Part shown: piece after piece, positions 45,238-53,801 of the stretch | Layout: each line of letters opens with the position of its first letter | Position numbering within the stretch: position 1 is the stretch's first letter | Assembly (NCBI RefSeq): GCF_007828045.1 | Contig: NZ_VITN01000002.1 | Span: forward strand, 1 to 64,000 | Direction: 5' to 3' | DNA length: 64,000 nt | Source of the DNA: Nitrospirillum amazonense | GTDB taxonomy: Bacteria > Pseudomonadota > Alphaproteobacteria > Azospirillales > Azospirillaceae | Translations under genes and position numbers: made by a program | The notes under the pieces: model-generated | The model's input: only the letters and a program-made list of their open reading frames with translations | Database searches by the model: none | Told to the model about the DNA's origin: nothing

Positions 45238-46491
45238 TCATGACCCCCAGCCGGGCGGCGGGCCGCCCACGCCGGCCGGCGATGGGCCGCCAGGCAACAT
45301 GCTTGGCCCCAGGGGTGGCCCCAAGGGCGCCCCCAGCGGAGGCAAGGCCCGCAGTTGAAACCGCTCCCCCTCCGGCACGGCGATGCGGGACAGGTCATAG
45401 CCGGCCAGGCGCGCCTGGTCCAGCCGGTCCACCGTCATGACGTTCCATACGCCGTGGGGCCGGCCCTCCAGCGCGCGCACGGCCAAATCCACCGCGATGC
45501 GCGCCTGCACGATGGGAGAGTCGGACACCGCCAGCTCGATGGTGCCGTCGCGGACCAGATCGGTGATGCCATCGGTGGCATAGGTCGCCACCAGGTGGGT
45601 GCCGCCGTCGTGACGGGAGCGCAGGTAGTTCGCCGCCGCCTGGATGGCCACGGCGTTGCCGAAGACCACGTCGACATCCGGCACCCGGTCGAACAGGGCG
45701 CGCACCAAATCCATCTGCGTCGTCATCCCGGTGGCACCATAGCCGCCGTGGATGACCTCCACGCCCGGGCGGCGCAGGACGGCCAGGGCTGACGCCTCCA
45801 TGGCGTCCGCCCACTCAGCCCCCTTGGGCCCCGGCAGCCATCCCACCTTCAGCGGCCGGCCGGCCGCCCTCTCCCACTCCACGCGGTGTTCCAGGATATA
45901 GTCGGCGCCGAAACGGGCGTTCTCGCGGAAATTCCCCAGGATGTGCGCGGTGACGTAGGGGGACGCCATGCCGTTGATAAGGTCGATCAACGGCCGGCCG
46001 CCATCGGCGATGGCGGCGACCTGCGCGTCCAGCCCATCGCTGGTGATGGCGGCCACAATGTAGGCGTCGGGCATCAACGCGCGGCAGGCGTCCAGCTGCG
46101 CCTTCTGCACATCCAGCTTGTCATAGCCGCCGGCTTGGTAGACGCCGATGACCACGCCCAGCCGTTCAGCTTCGCGCACCAACCCCCAGGACACACCCCA
46201 CCAGAACTTGTCCTGCGCGCCCGGCAGCAGGGCACAAATCCGCCAGGGATGCACCGCCCGCGCCAGGGGAACATAGGGGCCCACCCGCCCATCGCGCGAC
46301 ACCGACACCGGTGACCAGTTGTCCCGCGACAGGTTGGCGGGCGACAGATGGGCCGACGGGGGCGCCGCCTGGCCGGCCTCCGTCCCCGGCGGCACCCCCG
46401 CCCGCGCCATTCCCAGTCCGAAAACCACGCCCGCCATGGCGAAAAGGCCCCCCAGCCCCCACCGCCGATGCCGGCCCCGCCCCGAAGCCAT
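45238..46491 (-). CDS. TorT-like periplasmic binding protein
   Basis: A 417-residue type I periplasmic binding protein. Signal segment WGLGGLFAMAGVVFGLGMARA, then HPWRICALLPGAQDKFWWGVSWGLVREAE, GGYDKLDVQKAQLDACRAL and VNVVF-type strands (DVDVVFGNAVAIQAAANYL), as in TorT, which presents TMAO to the TorS sensor. The C-terminal ~35 residues are an unusual Pro/Gly-rich tail. No TorS/TorR/TorA gene is in the window, so a sugar-like or other ligand is possible. ATG 46491 is preferred; a GTG at 46527 and a much longer open frame exist upstream. Confidence 0.75.
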   Translation of the reverse strand: MASGRGRHRRWGLGGLFAMAGVVFGLGMARAGVPPGTEAGQAAPPSAHLSPANLSRDNWSPVSVSRDGRVGPYVPLARAVHPWRICALLPGAQDKFWWGVSWGLVREAERLGVVIGVYQAGGYDKLDVQKAQLDACRALMPDAYIVAAITSDGLDAQVAAIADGGRPLIDLINGMASPYVTAHILGNFRENARFGADYILEHRVEWERAAGRPLKVGWLPGPKGAEWADAMEASALAVLRRPGVEVIHGGYGATGMTTQMDLVRALFDRVPDVDVVFGNAVAIQAAANYLRSRHDGGTHLVATYATDGITDLVRDGTIELAVSDSPIVQARIAVDLAVRALEGRPHGVWNVMTVDRLDQARLAGYDLSRIAVPEGERFQLRALPPLGAPLGPPLGPSMLPGGPSPAGVGGPPPGWGS

Positions 46492-46729
46492 GCCCGCCCC
46501 CGCCTTGCCTGCACCCAATGCTGACACCCCCGGCGCGGCGATGAAAGGCTGACGACGCCGGCGGGCCCACCATTCTTCGCTTATCGCGGGCACTGCAGGG
46601 TCTGGTCGGCACCGGTCGTACCAGGGGCAAGACGAGATGTTTCCCCTGCCGCCGGACGGGCCCCTGAAGCCACCGGCGCGGAAACACCGGGACGCCGATC
46701 CGGGAATCGGCCTGTTCGAGGACATCCGC

Positions 46730-48097
46730 ATGACCCTGCAAGCGGCCATCGCCACCAATCGATTCGGCCTGGGCGCACGCCCCGGCGACATCGCGGCGGC
46801 CCAATCCGATCCCCGTGGCTGGCTGGATGCGCAGCTGGCGCAGGACCCCGGCTTGCCGCCAGACCTGCATGGGGTGGAGGACAGCGCCACCCGCCTGGCG
46901 GCGACTTATGCCGCCCGCAAGGAAAAGGACGAGGAGGCGCGTAAACCCCTGCGGGAGGCGCTGCGCGCCGCCTATCGCGACGACGCCGCGCGGCGGACCC
47001 GGGCGGCCATCGCCACCGACGCGCCCCTGCGCGAACGGCTGGTGCATTTCTGGTCCAACCACTTCACCGTTTCCACCAGCCGGCCCATCGTTGCCGCCGC
47101 CGTGGTTCCCTACGAGAACGAGGCCATCCGCCCGCACGTAACCGGCCGGTTTGCCGACATGCTGCTGGCCGTGACCCGCCACCCGGTCATGCTGGCCTAT
47201 CTGGACAATGCCGTGTCCGCCGGGCCGGACAGCATGGTGGGCATCCGGCGGCAGCGCGGCCTGAATGAGAACCTGGGCCGCGAATTGCTGGAGCTGCATA
47301 CCCTGGGCGTTGACGGGGGCTATAGCCAGGCCGACGTGCGCGAGCTGGCCCGCATCCTGACGGGCTGGAGCGTCGCGGCGGAGCGGGATCGTGATACCGG
47401 CACCTTCCTGTTCCGCCCCAACCTGCACGAGCCGGGCGACAAGATCCTGCTGGGCCAGCGCTACAGCGAGGATGGCATGGGCGAAGGCCTGCTGGCCCTG
47501 CAGCGGCTGGCCCGCCACCCCGCCACGGCCCGTCATGTCGCCACCAAGCTGGCCCGGCACTTCATCGCCGACGATCCGCCGCCGGCCGTGGTGGCGGCGC
47601 TGGAGAAAAGCTACCGCGACAGCGACGGCCATCTGGGTGAAGTCACCCGCACCCTGCTGCGCCAGGATGCCGCCTGGGTACCCGAGGCCCGTAAGGTGAA
47701 GACGCCGACGGAGCTGGTGGTTTCCACCGGCCGCGCCTTGGGGGGGGACATTCACCCGGTGGCGGACGACGGCGACACCGACATGAAGGCGGCGCGTGCC
47801 GAGCCCGCCCTGCGCTCCCTGGCCTTGCTGGGGCAGATGCCCTTCGCCGCCCCCTCGCCCGCCGGCTGGCCGGACCAGGCCGCCGACTGGGTGGGACCGG
47901 AAGCCATGGTACAGCGGGTCGACTGGGCCCTGACCGTGGGGGAAAAGCTGGGCGACCGCATCGACCCCCGCCAGATCGCGGACCAGGTACTGGGCCCGTT
48001 CGCGGGTGACGCCACCCGCCAGGCCGTGGCCCGCGCGCCCAGCGCCGCCGAGGGCCTGGCCCTGCTGATCTCCGCCCCCGAATTCCAGCGGCGCTGA
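46730..48097 (+). CDS. DUF1800-family protein
   Basis: A 455-residue protein of the DUF1800 family: AIATNRFGLGARPGDI at the start, LVHFWSNHFTVS, LDNAVSAGPDS, GLNENLGRELLELHTLGVDGGYSQADVRELARILTGW (in part) and KLARHFIADDPP. Usually paired with a DUF1501 gene, as here (13 bp gap). The biochemical function is unknown; the pair is thought to act in the periplasm. ATG 46730 follows GAGGACATCCGC; longer starts in the same frame are not supported. Confidence 0.9.
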   Translation: MTLQAAIATNRFGLGARPGDIAAAQSDPRGWLDAQLAQDPGLPPDLHGVEDSATRLAATYAARKEKDEEARKPLREALRAAYRDDAARRTRAAIATDAPLRERLVHFWSNHFTVSTSRPIVAAAVVPYENEAIRPHVTGRFADMLLAVTRHPVMLAYLDNAVSAGPDSMVGIRRQRGLNENLGRELLELHTLGVDGGYSQADVRELARILTGWSVAAERDRDTGTFLFRPNLHEPGDKILLGQRYSEDGMGEGLLALQRLARHPATARHVATKLARHFIADDPPPAVVAALEKSYRDSDGHLGEVTRTLLRQDAAWVPEARKVKTPTELVVSTGRALGGDIHPVADDGDTDMKAARAEPALRSLALLGQMPFAAPSPAGWPDQAADWVGPEAMVQRVDWALTVGEKLGDRIDPRQIADQVLGPFAGDATRQAVARAPSAAEGLALLISAPEFQRR

Positions 48098-48110
48098 AGG
48101 AGTGCCCGTC

Positions 48111-49364
48111 ATGACCGCCTTTCTTCCCCTGAACCGCCGCCACCTGCTGGCCGGCCTGGGCGGTGCCGCGGCGCTGTCGCTGCTGCCGCAGGTGAGCTTC
48201 GCCCGTACGGTGGGCGAGCAGCGCTTCATCCTGATCGTACTGCGCGGCGGCATGGACGGCCTGGCCGCCGTCGCCCCCTATGCCGACCGCGACTATGCGG
48301 CCGTGCGCGGCCGCTTGGCCCTGCCGGATCCCAACGCCCAAGGCGGCGTGCTGGATTTGGATGGCTTCTTCGGCCTGAACCCGGCGCTGGCCGACATCCA
48401 TCCCTGGTACAAGGAAGGCCAGTTGCTGGTGGCCCACGCCGTCGCCACCCCCTACCGCGACCGCAGCCATTTCGACGCCCAGGATCTGCTGGAGAACGGA
48501 ACGGTGACACCGCACGGTGTCGCCAGCGGCTGGCTGAACCGGGCCCTTGCGCAGCTGGGGGGCGACACCGGCGGGCGGCGCCTGGGCCTGGCCGTTGGCC
48601 AAGGCGTGCCCCTGGTCCTGCGCGGGGCCGCCCCCATCGCCTCGTGGTCGCCATCGCCGCTGAAGGAGGCGGACGAGGATTTCCTGGATCGCGTGGCGGC
48701 GCTGTACGCCAACGATCCCCTGCTGGCGAACGCCCTGAAGGCCGGCCTGGACTCGGCCAGCATGGCGGACCATGCCCTGAACACCGACGCCGATGGCGCC
48801 ATGGACGGCGCCATGATGGACGGCGCCGCCAAGCCCAAGACCGCGCGCCTGGATCCGGCGCAGCTGGGTACCGCCACCGGCCGCCTGCTGGCCGACGCGA
48901 ACGGTCCGCGCGTTGCCGTCATGGACTTGCAGGGCTGGGACACCCATGCCCAGCAGGGCACGACAGCCGGCCGGCTGGCCGGGGCGCTGGGCAATCTTTC
49001 CAAGGTGTTGGTGGCCTTGCGCACCAGCCTGGGCCCCGCCTGGCGGCAGACGGCGGTGGCGGTGGTGACGGAGTTCGGGCGGACCGCCCGGCCCAACGGC
49101 ACCGGCGGCACCGACCACGGCACGGCCACGGCCGCCTTCCTGGCGGGCGGCGCGGTGCAGGGTGGGCGCGTGCTGGCGAACTGGCCCGGCCTGGCCGACG
49201 GTCGCCTGTACCAGGGCCGCGACCTGGCACCCACGCAGGATCTGCGCGCCGTGATGAAAGGCATCCTGCGGGACCATCTCGGCTTGGACACCGGCGCCCT
49301 GGACAAGGCCGTCTTCCCCGGCGGTGGCACCCCCGCCGCCGCGCACGACCTGATCCGGACCTAG
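48111..49364 (+). CDS. DUF1501-family secreted protein (sulfatase-like fold)
   Basis: A 417-residue protein with a Tat-like leader (NRRHLLAGLGGAAALSLLPQ), then FILIVLRGGMDGLAAVAPYAD, YRDRSHFDAQDLLENG, VAVMDLQGWDTHAQQG, and TEFGRTARPNGTGGTDHGTA, which carry the metal-site residues of the alkaline phosphatase/sulfatase-like DUF1501 family. Function unknown. Start fixed by AAGGAG upstream of ATG 48111. Residues ~225-255 contain an Asp/Met/Ala-rich insertion (MDGAMMDGAAKPK). Co-transcribed with the DUF1800 gene; exported probably by the Tat system encoded at 27394-29154. Confidence 0.9.
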   Translation: MTAFLPLNRRHLLAGLGGAAALSLLPQVSFARTVGEQRFILIVLRGGMDGLAAVAPYADRDYAAVRGRLALPDPNAQGGVLDLDGFFGLNPALADIHPWYKEGQLLVAHAVATPYRDRSHFDAQDLLENGTVTPHGVASGWLNRALAQLGGDTGGRRLGLAVGQGVPLVLRGAAPIASWSPSPLKEADEDFLDRVAALYANDPLLANALKAGLDSASMADHALNTDADGAMDGAMMDGAAKPKTARLDPAQLGTATGRLLADANGPRVAVMDLQGWDTHAQQGTTAGRLAGALGNLSKVLVALRTSLGPAWRQTAVAVVTEFGRTARPNGTGGTDHGTATAAFLAGGAVQGGRVLANWPGLADGRLYQGRDLAPTQDLRAVMKGILRDHLGLDTGALDKAVFPGGGTPAAAHDLIRT

Positions 49365-49423
49365 CCCTGACCCCATCCGACGCGCTATCTGTTACAGGAT
49401 GGCGTTGGAGGGAGGCGGCAGGC

Positions 49424-50056
49424 ATGAGCGGTGAGGCACGGGCCTGGGTCAGGTTGCCATCACGGCGCCATCTGAACCTGCTGGCGCCCACGCCCCTGGA
49501 CTGGGATGACGAGGACCTGGCGATGGGCCTGGCCCGCACCTACCGCTGGGGCGGACACTCCCGCTGGCCCCTGCCCCTGTCGGTGGCCCAGCATTCCCTG
49601 ACCGTGCTGGCCCTGTCGCGGGCCCAGACCGAAAAGCCGCTGAGCCCGGCGGCGGAGTTGCGGGAACTGCTGCACGACGCGGATGAGGGCCTGCTGGGTT
49701 TCGACGCCATTTCGCCGCTGAAACCCTTCCTGGGACCGGAATACAAGGCGCTGGCCGCCCGGCTGGAGGGGGCAATCACCCTGCGGTACCAGATCCCAGC
49801 CTGGAACCTGACCACCAAGAAAAACCACAAGCGGGCCGATCGCGTCGCCGCCGCCAGCGAAGCGCTGCACGTGGTCGGCTGGTCGCGGGATGAAATCCGA
49901 CGCACCCTGAAAATCCCCTATCAGCCCCTGGACGACGATCCGCTGCATCAGGAATACGCCGGCGTCCCCTGGGAGCCCTGGCCGGCCGACGTGGCGGCGG
50001 AGCGCTTCCTGGTCGCGTTGCGCGTCCTGCTGCGCAAGCGGGACGGCCGGGCATGA
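49424..50056 (+). CDS. HD-domain phosphohydrolase, YfbR-like
   Basis: A 210-residue HD hydrolase. The metal site is visible as PLSVAQHSLTVL and LLHDADEGLLGFD (H...HD...D), as in 5'-deoxynucleotidase-type proteins. SRRHLNLLAPTPLDWDDEDLA at the N-terminus is typical of this subgroup. GGAGGGAGG before ATG 49424 fixes the start. The stop overlaps the TPR gene start by 4 bp. Nucleotide substrate is a family-based guess. Confidence 0.85.
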   Translation: MSGEARAWVRLPSRRHLNLLAPTPLDWDDEDLAMGLARTYRWGGHSRWPLPLSVAQHSLTVLALSRAQTEKPLSPAAELRELLHDADEGLLGFDAISPLKPFLGPEYKALAARLEGAITLRYQIPAWNLTTKKNHKRADRVAAASEALHVVGWSRDEIRRTLKIPYQPLDDDPLHQEYAGVPWEPWPADVAAERFLVALRVLLRKRDGRA

Positions 50057-51780
50057 ATACGTCCCTGCTGGGCCGGGCACAGGCGGCCTTGGCCGCCGGC
50101 CGCATGGCGGATGCGGCCACCCTGTATCGGGAAGTGGTGGCGCACTGGCCGCGCGATGGCGCCGGCTGGCTGGCCTTGAGCGTGGCCGCAGCCGCTTTGG
50201 GCCAGGCGGACGACGCGCTGGCCGCCGCCGAGCGGGCGGCGTCCCTGTTGCCGGCATACGCCCCCGCCTGGGCCAACGTGGCGGAGCAGCGGCGCCAGGC
50301 GGGCCGCATGGAGGAGGCCGGTGCCGCCTATGCCCATCTGGCCGCCCTGCCCGGCCTGCCGGCCGACCTCGCCGCCGATGCGGAGAACGGACTGGCCCTG
50401 GTGGCCCGCCACAATGGCCAGCCCCTGGTGGCGGAGGCCCACTGGCGCCGCGCCGTCGCCCTGGATCCCACCTTCGCCGGCGCCTACGCCAACCTGGGCA
50501 AGATGCTGTTCGACAGCCAAGCCATGCATGCGGCACGCGCGGCCCTGCGCCAGGCGGTCACCCTGGATCCCGCCAACGGCGGCGCCCGCATGAACCTGGC
50601 GCTGGCGCACAAGGCGCTGGAGCAGCAGGCCGTGGCGGTCGATGAATTGCGCCACCTGCTGGCGCAGCCCGGGACAAGCGAACAGCTGGCCCACGACGCC
50701 CGCTATAACCTGGCCCGCCTGCTGCTGCTGCGGGGGCCGGGGGCGGAGGCCTGGGCCCTGCATGAAGGCCGGTGGAAGGTCAGCCACTTTCCTTCCGTCC
50801 GCCGCTCCTTCCCCGTACCGGTGTGGCAAGGCGACAGCCTGTTGGGCCGCCGGCTGCTGCTGTGGGGGGAGCAAGGCCTGGGCGACGAAATCCTGTTCGC
50901 CAGCCAAGTGCCCGACCTGGCCGCCGGCCTGAGCGACGCCGTGCGCGCCGCCGGCACCGACATCCTGCTGGAATGCGATGAGCGGCTGGTGTCCCTGTTC
51001 GCCCGGTCGTTCGCCCCCATAACGGTGGTGGGCCGCCCGGCGGCAGTGGCCCGTAGCGGGTCGCAGGATACCTCGGCCGACCCGCGCACCGCCACCGCCA
51101 CGACACAACTGCCCACCGGCAGCCTGGCGCGCTTTTGCCGTCCCACCTTGGCCAGCTTCCAGGCCGCCCGTCCCTTCCTGAAGCCAGATCCCGAGCGTGC
51201 CGCCCTGTGGGCGCGGCAAGTGGCGGCCCTGGGGCCGGGACTGAAGGTGGGGCTGTGCTGGACCAGCGGCCTGCTGACGGCGGAGCGCGCCATCAGCTAC
51301 ACCACTCTGGCCGACTGGCTTCCCCTGGCCCAGGTGCCCGGCATCCACCTGGTCAGCCTGCAGTACAATCGCGACATCGCCGCCGTTGAGATACCCCAGG
51401 CGCGGACCCGGGGCCTGGACATCGCCGACTGGCCGGACCTGGACCAGCGCGATGACCTGGAGGGCGCCGCCGCCCTTATCTCCACCCTCGACCTGGTGCT
51501 GACCGCCCCCACCTCGGTGGGGGAGATCGCCGCCGGCCTGGGCGTGCCCACCTGGCGCATCTCCACACCCAGCCAGGATTGGAGTGGGTTGGGCACCATG
51601 GTCCGCCCCTGGTACCCCGCCATGCGCATCTTCCCCGCGCCTAGGGACGAAGAGACCCTGGCGGACGTCATTCAGCGCATGGTCCACGCACTGATGACCC
51701 TGGCGTCACCATCGGCCGCGCCCCCCCCCCCCAACCTTGGCCGACGCGCTGGCCCTGCACCAAGCCGGCCGGGTGAATGA
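50053..51780 (+). CDS. TPR protein with glycosyltransferase-like C-terminus, frame broken at poly-C
   Basis: As read, 575 residues: about six TPR units (~5-225, e.g. AYANLGKMLFDSQAMHAARAALRQAV in part), then a glycosyltransferase-like domain (LLLWGEQGLGDEILFASQVPDL, VGLCWTSGLL, LDLVLTAPTSVGEIAAGLGVPTW) of the kind seen in TPR-GT proteins that glycosylate or act on surface proteins. After ...LASPSAA the frame runs into 12 consecutive C (51721-51732) and ends with an unrelated tail (PPPPNLGRRAGP...). Removing one C would join it to the TPR segment that continues to 52087, giving about 690 residues. Either a phase-variable locus, a mutation, or a sequencing error. Confidence 0.82.
   Translation: MNTSLLGRAQAALAAGRMADAATLYREVVAHWPRDGAGWLALSVAAAALGQADDALAAAERAASLLPAYAPAWANVAEQRRQAGRMEEAGAAYAHLAALPGLPADLAADAENGLALVARHNGQPLVAEAHWRRAVALDPTFAGAYANLGKMLFDSQAMHAARAALRQAVTLDPANGGARMNLALAHKALEQQAVAVDELRHLLAQPGTSEQLAHDARYNLARLLLLRGPGAEAWALHEGRWKVSHFPSVRRSFPVPVWQGDSLLGRRLLLWGEQGLGDEILFASQVPDLAAGLSDAVRAAGTDILLECDERLVSLFARSFAPITVVGRPAAVARSGSQDTSADPRTATATTQLPTGSLARFCRPTLASFQAARPFLKPDPERAALWARQVAALGPGLKVGLCWTSGLLTAERAISYTTLADWLPLAQVPGIHLVSLQYNRDIAAVEIPQARTRGLDIADWPDLDQRDDLEGAAALISTLDLVLTAPTSVGEIAAGLGVPTWRISTPSQDWSGLGTMVRPWYPAMRIFPAPRDEETLADVIQRMVHALMTLASPSAAPPPPNLGRRAGPAPSRPGE
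51721..51732 (+). repeat. Homopolymer of 12 C inside the TPR gene
   Basis: Twelve consecutive C between the glycosyltransferase-like part and a further TPR part of the gene. Tracts of this length are prone to slippage during replication. With 11 or 14 C the two parts are in one frame; with 12 C they are not. Confidence 0.95.
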
Positions 51781-52087
51781 GGCGGAGGCCGCCTATCGCC
51801 GCCTGCTGGCGGACGGGCCGGCGGACACCCAGGCACGGGACGACACCCTGCACCTGCTGGGCCTGCTGCTGCACCAAACCGGCCGGCCGGCGGAAGCCGA
51901 ACCGCTGCTGCGCCAGGTGCTGGCGGCGGAGCCTGGTTTTTTCGAGGCGTGGAACAGCCTGGGGGCGGTGCTGCTGGCCCTGGGGCGGCGCGCGGAGGCG
52001 GCGGATGCCTGGCGCACCGCCCTGCGCCTCAATCCCGGCCATGACAAGGCGGCCGCCAATTTGGACCGCCTGGGCCCTTCCCCGTAA
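51733..52087 (+). pseudogene. 3' TPR segment cut off by the poly-C frameshift
   Basis: Codes for ~117 residues with about three TPR units (ADALALHQAGRVNEAEAAYRRLL, then HLLGLLLHQTGRPAEAEPLLRQVL, AWNSLGAVLLALGRRAEAADAWRTAL in parts). The only possible start near it is TTG 51737 with no ribosome site, and the frame opens directly out of the C run, so it is better read as the displaced end of the gene at 50053 than as a gene of its own. Confidence 0.75.
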
Positions 52088-52095
52088 GTCGGGCG

Positions 52096-52113
52096 CCGCA
52101 CCGCCTGGTGCGG
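52096..52113. terminator. Hairpin between convergent TPR and CadD-like genes
   Basis: CCGCACC-GCCT-GGTGCGG, a 7-bp stem without a T run in the 39-bp convergent gap. Confidence 0.4.
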
Positions 52114-52126
52114 GCAAGCCGGCGTC

Positions 52127-52723
52127 TCAGCCCAGCCAGGACCGGACCAGCGTGAGCGTTCCCGCGTCGGCGATCACCCAGCCGCCGATGCCGATCAACA
52201 CCCAGGGCAGCAGCCGGCCGCCCCAGCGCCGCACCGGTGGCCCCGCCGCCGGGTGCGTGGCAAGCCAGTGGGCCAAGGCCACCCAGGCACCCGTCAGAAT
52301 GGCGAACACGGTCACGGTCACGACGATCTGGCTGGCGTCCTGGGCGGCGAAAAGCGGCACGTAGACACCGATATTGTCCCCACCCCCAGCCACCGTGACA
52401 GCGGCGACGGCCCACGCACCGCCCTGGGCGGAAGGCGCATCGCCTTCCCCCTCACCACCGCCCAGCCATAACAGGCATGCGCCCAGCAGGATCGGCGCCA
52501 CCCCCAGGAAGCCCAGCCAAACGGGGTTCACCACCAGGGCGGCCAGGGCCCCCGTCAATCCGGCGGCCACCAGGACGGCGATACCCAGGAATTGTCCCGC
52601 CGCGATGTCGCGGGCGCGCCATCGTCCCCCGGCGAACAGCGCCACCAGGATGAAAAGGTCATCTATGTTGGTGGCGGCGAAAACAGCCACGGCCGCGGCG
52701 GCGCAAAGAAAAAGGGTGTCCAT
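52127..52723 (-). CDS. Cadmium-resistance transporter family (CadD-like) membrane protein
   Basis: A 198-residue membrane protein with five or six helices: LFLCAAAAVAVFAATNIDDLFILVALF (in part; the NIDD acid pair is a family mark), GIAVLVAAGLTGALAALVV, LGVAPILLGACLLWLGG, and AVTVAGGGDNIGVYVPLFA, whose GDN motif is also conserved. Family members are thought to export cations such as cadmium, but many are uncharacterised. ATG 52723 begins the conserved part; ATG 52750 is in frame upstream. Confidence 0.85.
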   Translation of the reverse strand: MDTLFLCAAAAVAVFAATNIDDLFILVALFAGGRWRARDIAAGQFLGIAVLVAAGLTGALAALVVNPVWLGFLGVAPILLGACLLWLGGGEGEGDAPSAQGGAWAVAAVTVAGGGDNIGVYVPLFAAQDASQIVVTVTVFAILTGAWVALAHWLATHPAAGPPVRRWGGRLLPWVLIGIGGWVIADAGTLTLVRSWLG

Positions 52724-52778
52724 CGCGGGCGATGACGCCTTGATGGGCACCCTTTGTCAATCCATGCCGTCAGGCGGC

Positions 52779-53801
52779 TCACCAGCTGAGGCTGAACCGC
52801 ATCATCCGGCTGTAGCGGTCACCCGCCTTCAGCATGGTGTCCGGAAAGGACGGCTGGTTGGGCGCGTCGGGGAAGGCCTGGGGCTCCAGGCAAACACCCG
52901 TGCCCAAGTCCGGGTATTGGGACGCCAGGCCCTGCCCGCCGTAGAATTGCACCGATGGCTGATCGGTATGCAGGCGCAGGCTGACGCCGCTGTCGGGCGA
53001 TGACAGCGTGGCGGCCCAGTCCGCCGCCTCGTCCCAGGTGTCTTCCCGGTCCAGGACGAAGCAATGGTCGTAACCACCCGCCTGAAAGATTTGGGGATGG
53101 TTGTGGCGCGGCGTCGCCAGGCGCGGCCGGCGGAAGTCGAAGGCCGTGCCGGCCACCGGCTCCAACGCGCCGGTGGGAATCAAGCCGGGGCCCACGGGCA
53201 GGAAATGCTGGGACCGCAGGCGCAACATCTGCCGGTCCGCCGCCACCTGGGGATCGCCCGCCAGGTTGAAATAGGGATGCCAGGTCAGGCTGACCGGTGT
53301 GTCCGCGTCACCGATGGCGGTGAAGCGCAGGGTCAGGTCACCGCCGCTGATGGTGATTTCCGCCGTCACCTCCAGGGTGCCGGGGAAGCCGTTCTCGCCA
53401 TCCGGGGAGGTCAGGCCCAACACCAGCCGGGAGTCCGCCCCACCCTGGAAGTCCTGCAGGCGCCAGACCTTGCGGCCATAGGCGCCGGGGCCGCCGTGCA
53501 GCTGGTTGACGCCCTCATTGGGCACCAGCTCCACCGTCCGGCCTTGATAGGTGTAGCGGGCGTTGGCGATGCGGTTGCCGTAGCGGCCCACAAGACAACC
53601 CAGGTAGGCCGGGTCGTTCTCATAGGCCGCCACGTCCGGCAGGCCCAGGACCAGGTTGCGCCGGCCCTTGGGGCCGGGCACCGACAGCTGCCGCAGGATG
53701 CCGCCGAAGGTCAGCACCTCCGCCTGAAGGCCGTCCGCCGGCCCGAGCGTCACCGCCCGGACCGGCGCACCGTCCTTTGTCGTCCCGAAGGATCGGATCA
53801 T
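52779..53801 (-). CDS. galM: Aldose 1-epimerase (mutarotase)
   Basis: A 340-residue mutarotase. RYGNRIANARYTYQG and NEGVNQLHGGPG (His of the active site), SLTWHPYFNLAG (second His) and GVCLEPQAFPDAPNQPSF (catalytic Glu) are present. It interconverts alpha and beta anomers, here most likely of xylose, so that the dehydrogenase receives its preferred anomer. Its ATG overlaps the sugar-porter stop by 4 bp (ATGA). Last gene of the xyl operon. Confidence 0.94.
   Translation of the reverse strand: MIRSFGTTKDGAPVRAVTLGPADGLQAEVLTFGGILRQLSVPGPKGRRNLVLGLPDVAAYENDPAYLGCLVGRYGNRIANARYTYQGRTVELVPNEGVNQLHGGPGAYGRKVWRLQDFQGGADSRLVLGLTSPDGENGFPGTLEVTAEITISGGDLTLRFTAIGDADTPVSLTWHPYFNLAGDPQVAADRQMLRLRSQHFLPVGPGLIPTGALEPVAGTAFDFRRPRLATPRHNHPQIFQAGGYDHCFVLDREDTWDEAADWAATLSSPDSGVSLRLHTDQPSVQFYGGQGLASQYPDLGTGVCLEPQAFPDAPNQPSFPDTMLKAGDRYSRMMRFSLSW

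Noticed and set aside
46166-48253. A 695-codon minus-strand frame opposite the DUF1800 gene
   Set aside because: Antisense to a clearly recognisable gene; its end only overlaps the TorT-like gene out of frame.
51737-52087. The downstream TPR stretch as an independent gene
   Set aside because: Its only start is a TTG with no ribosome site and the frame emerges from the C run, so a frameshifted continuation is simpler.
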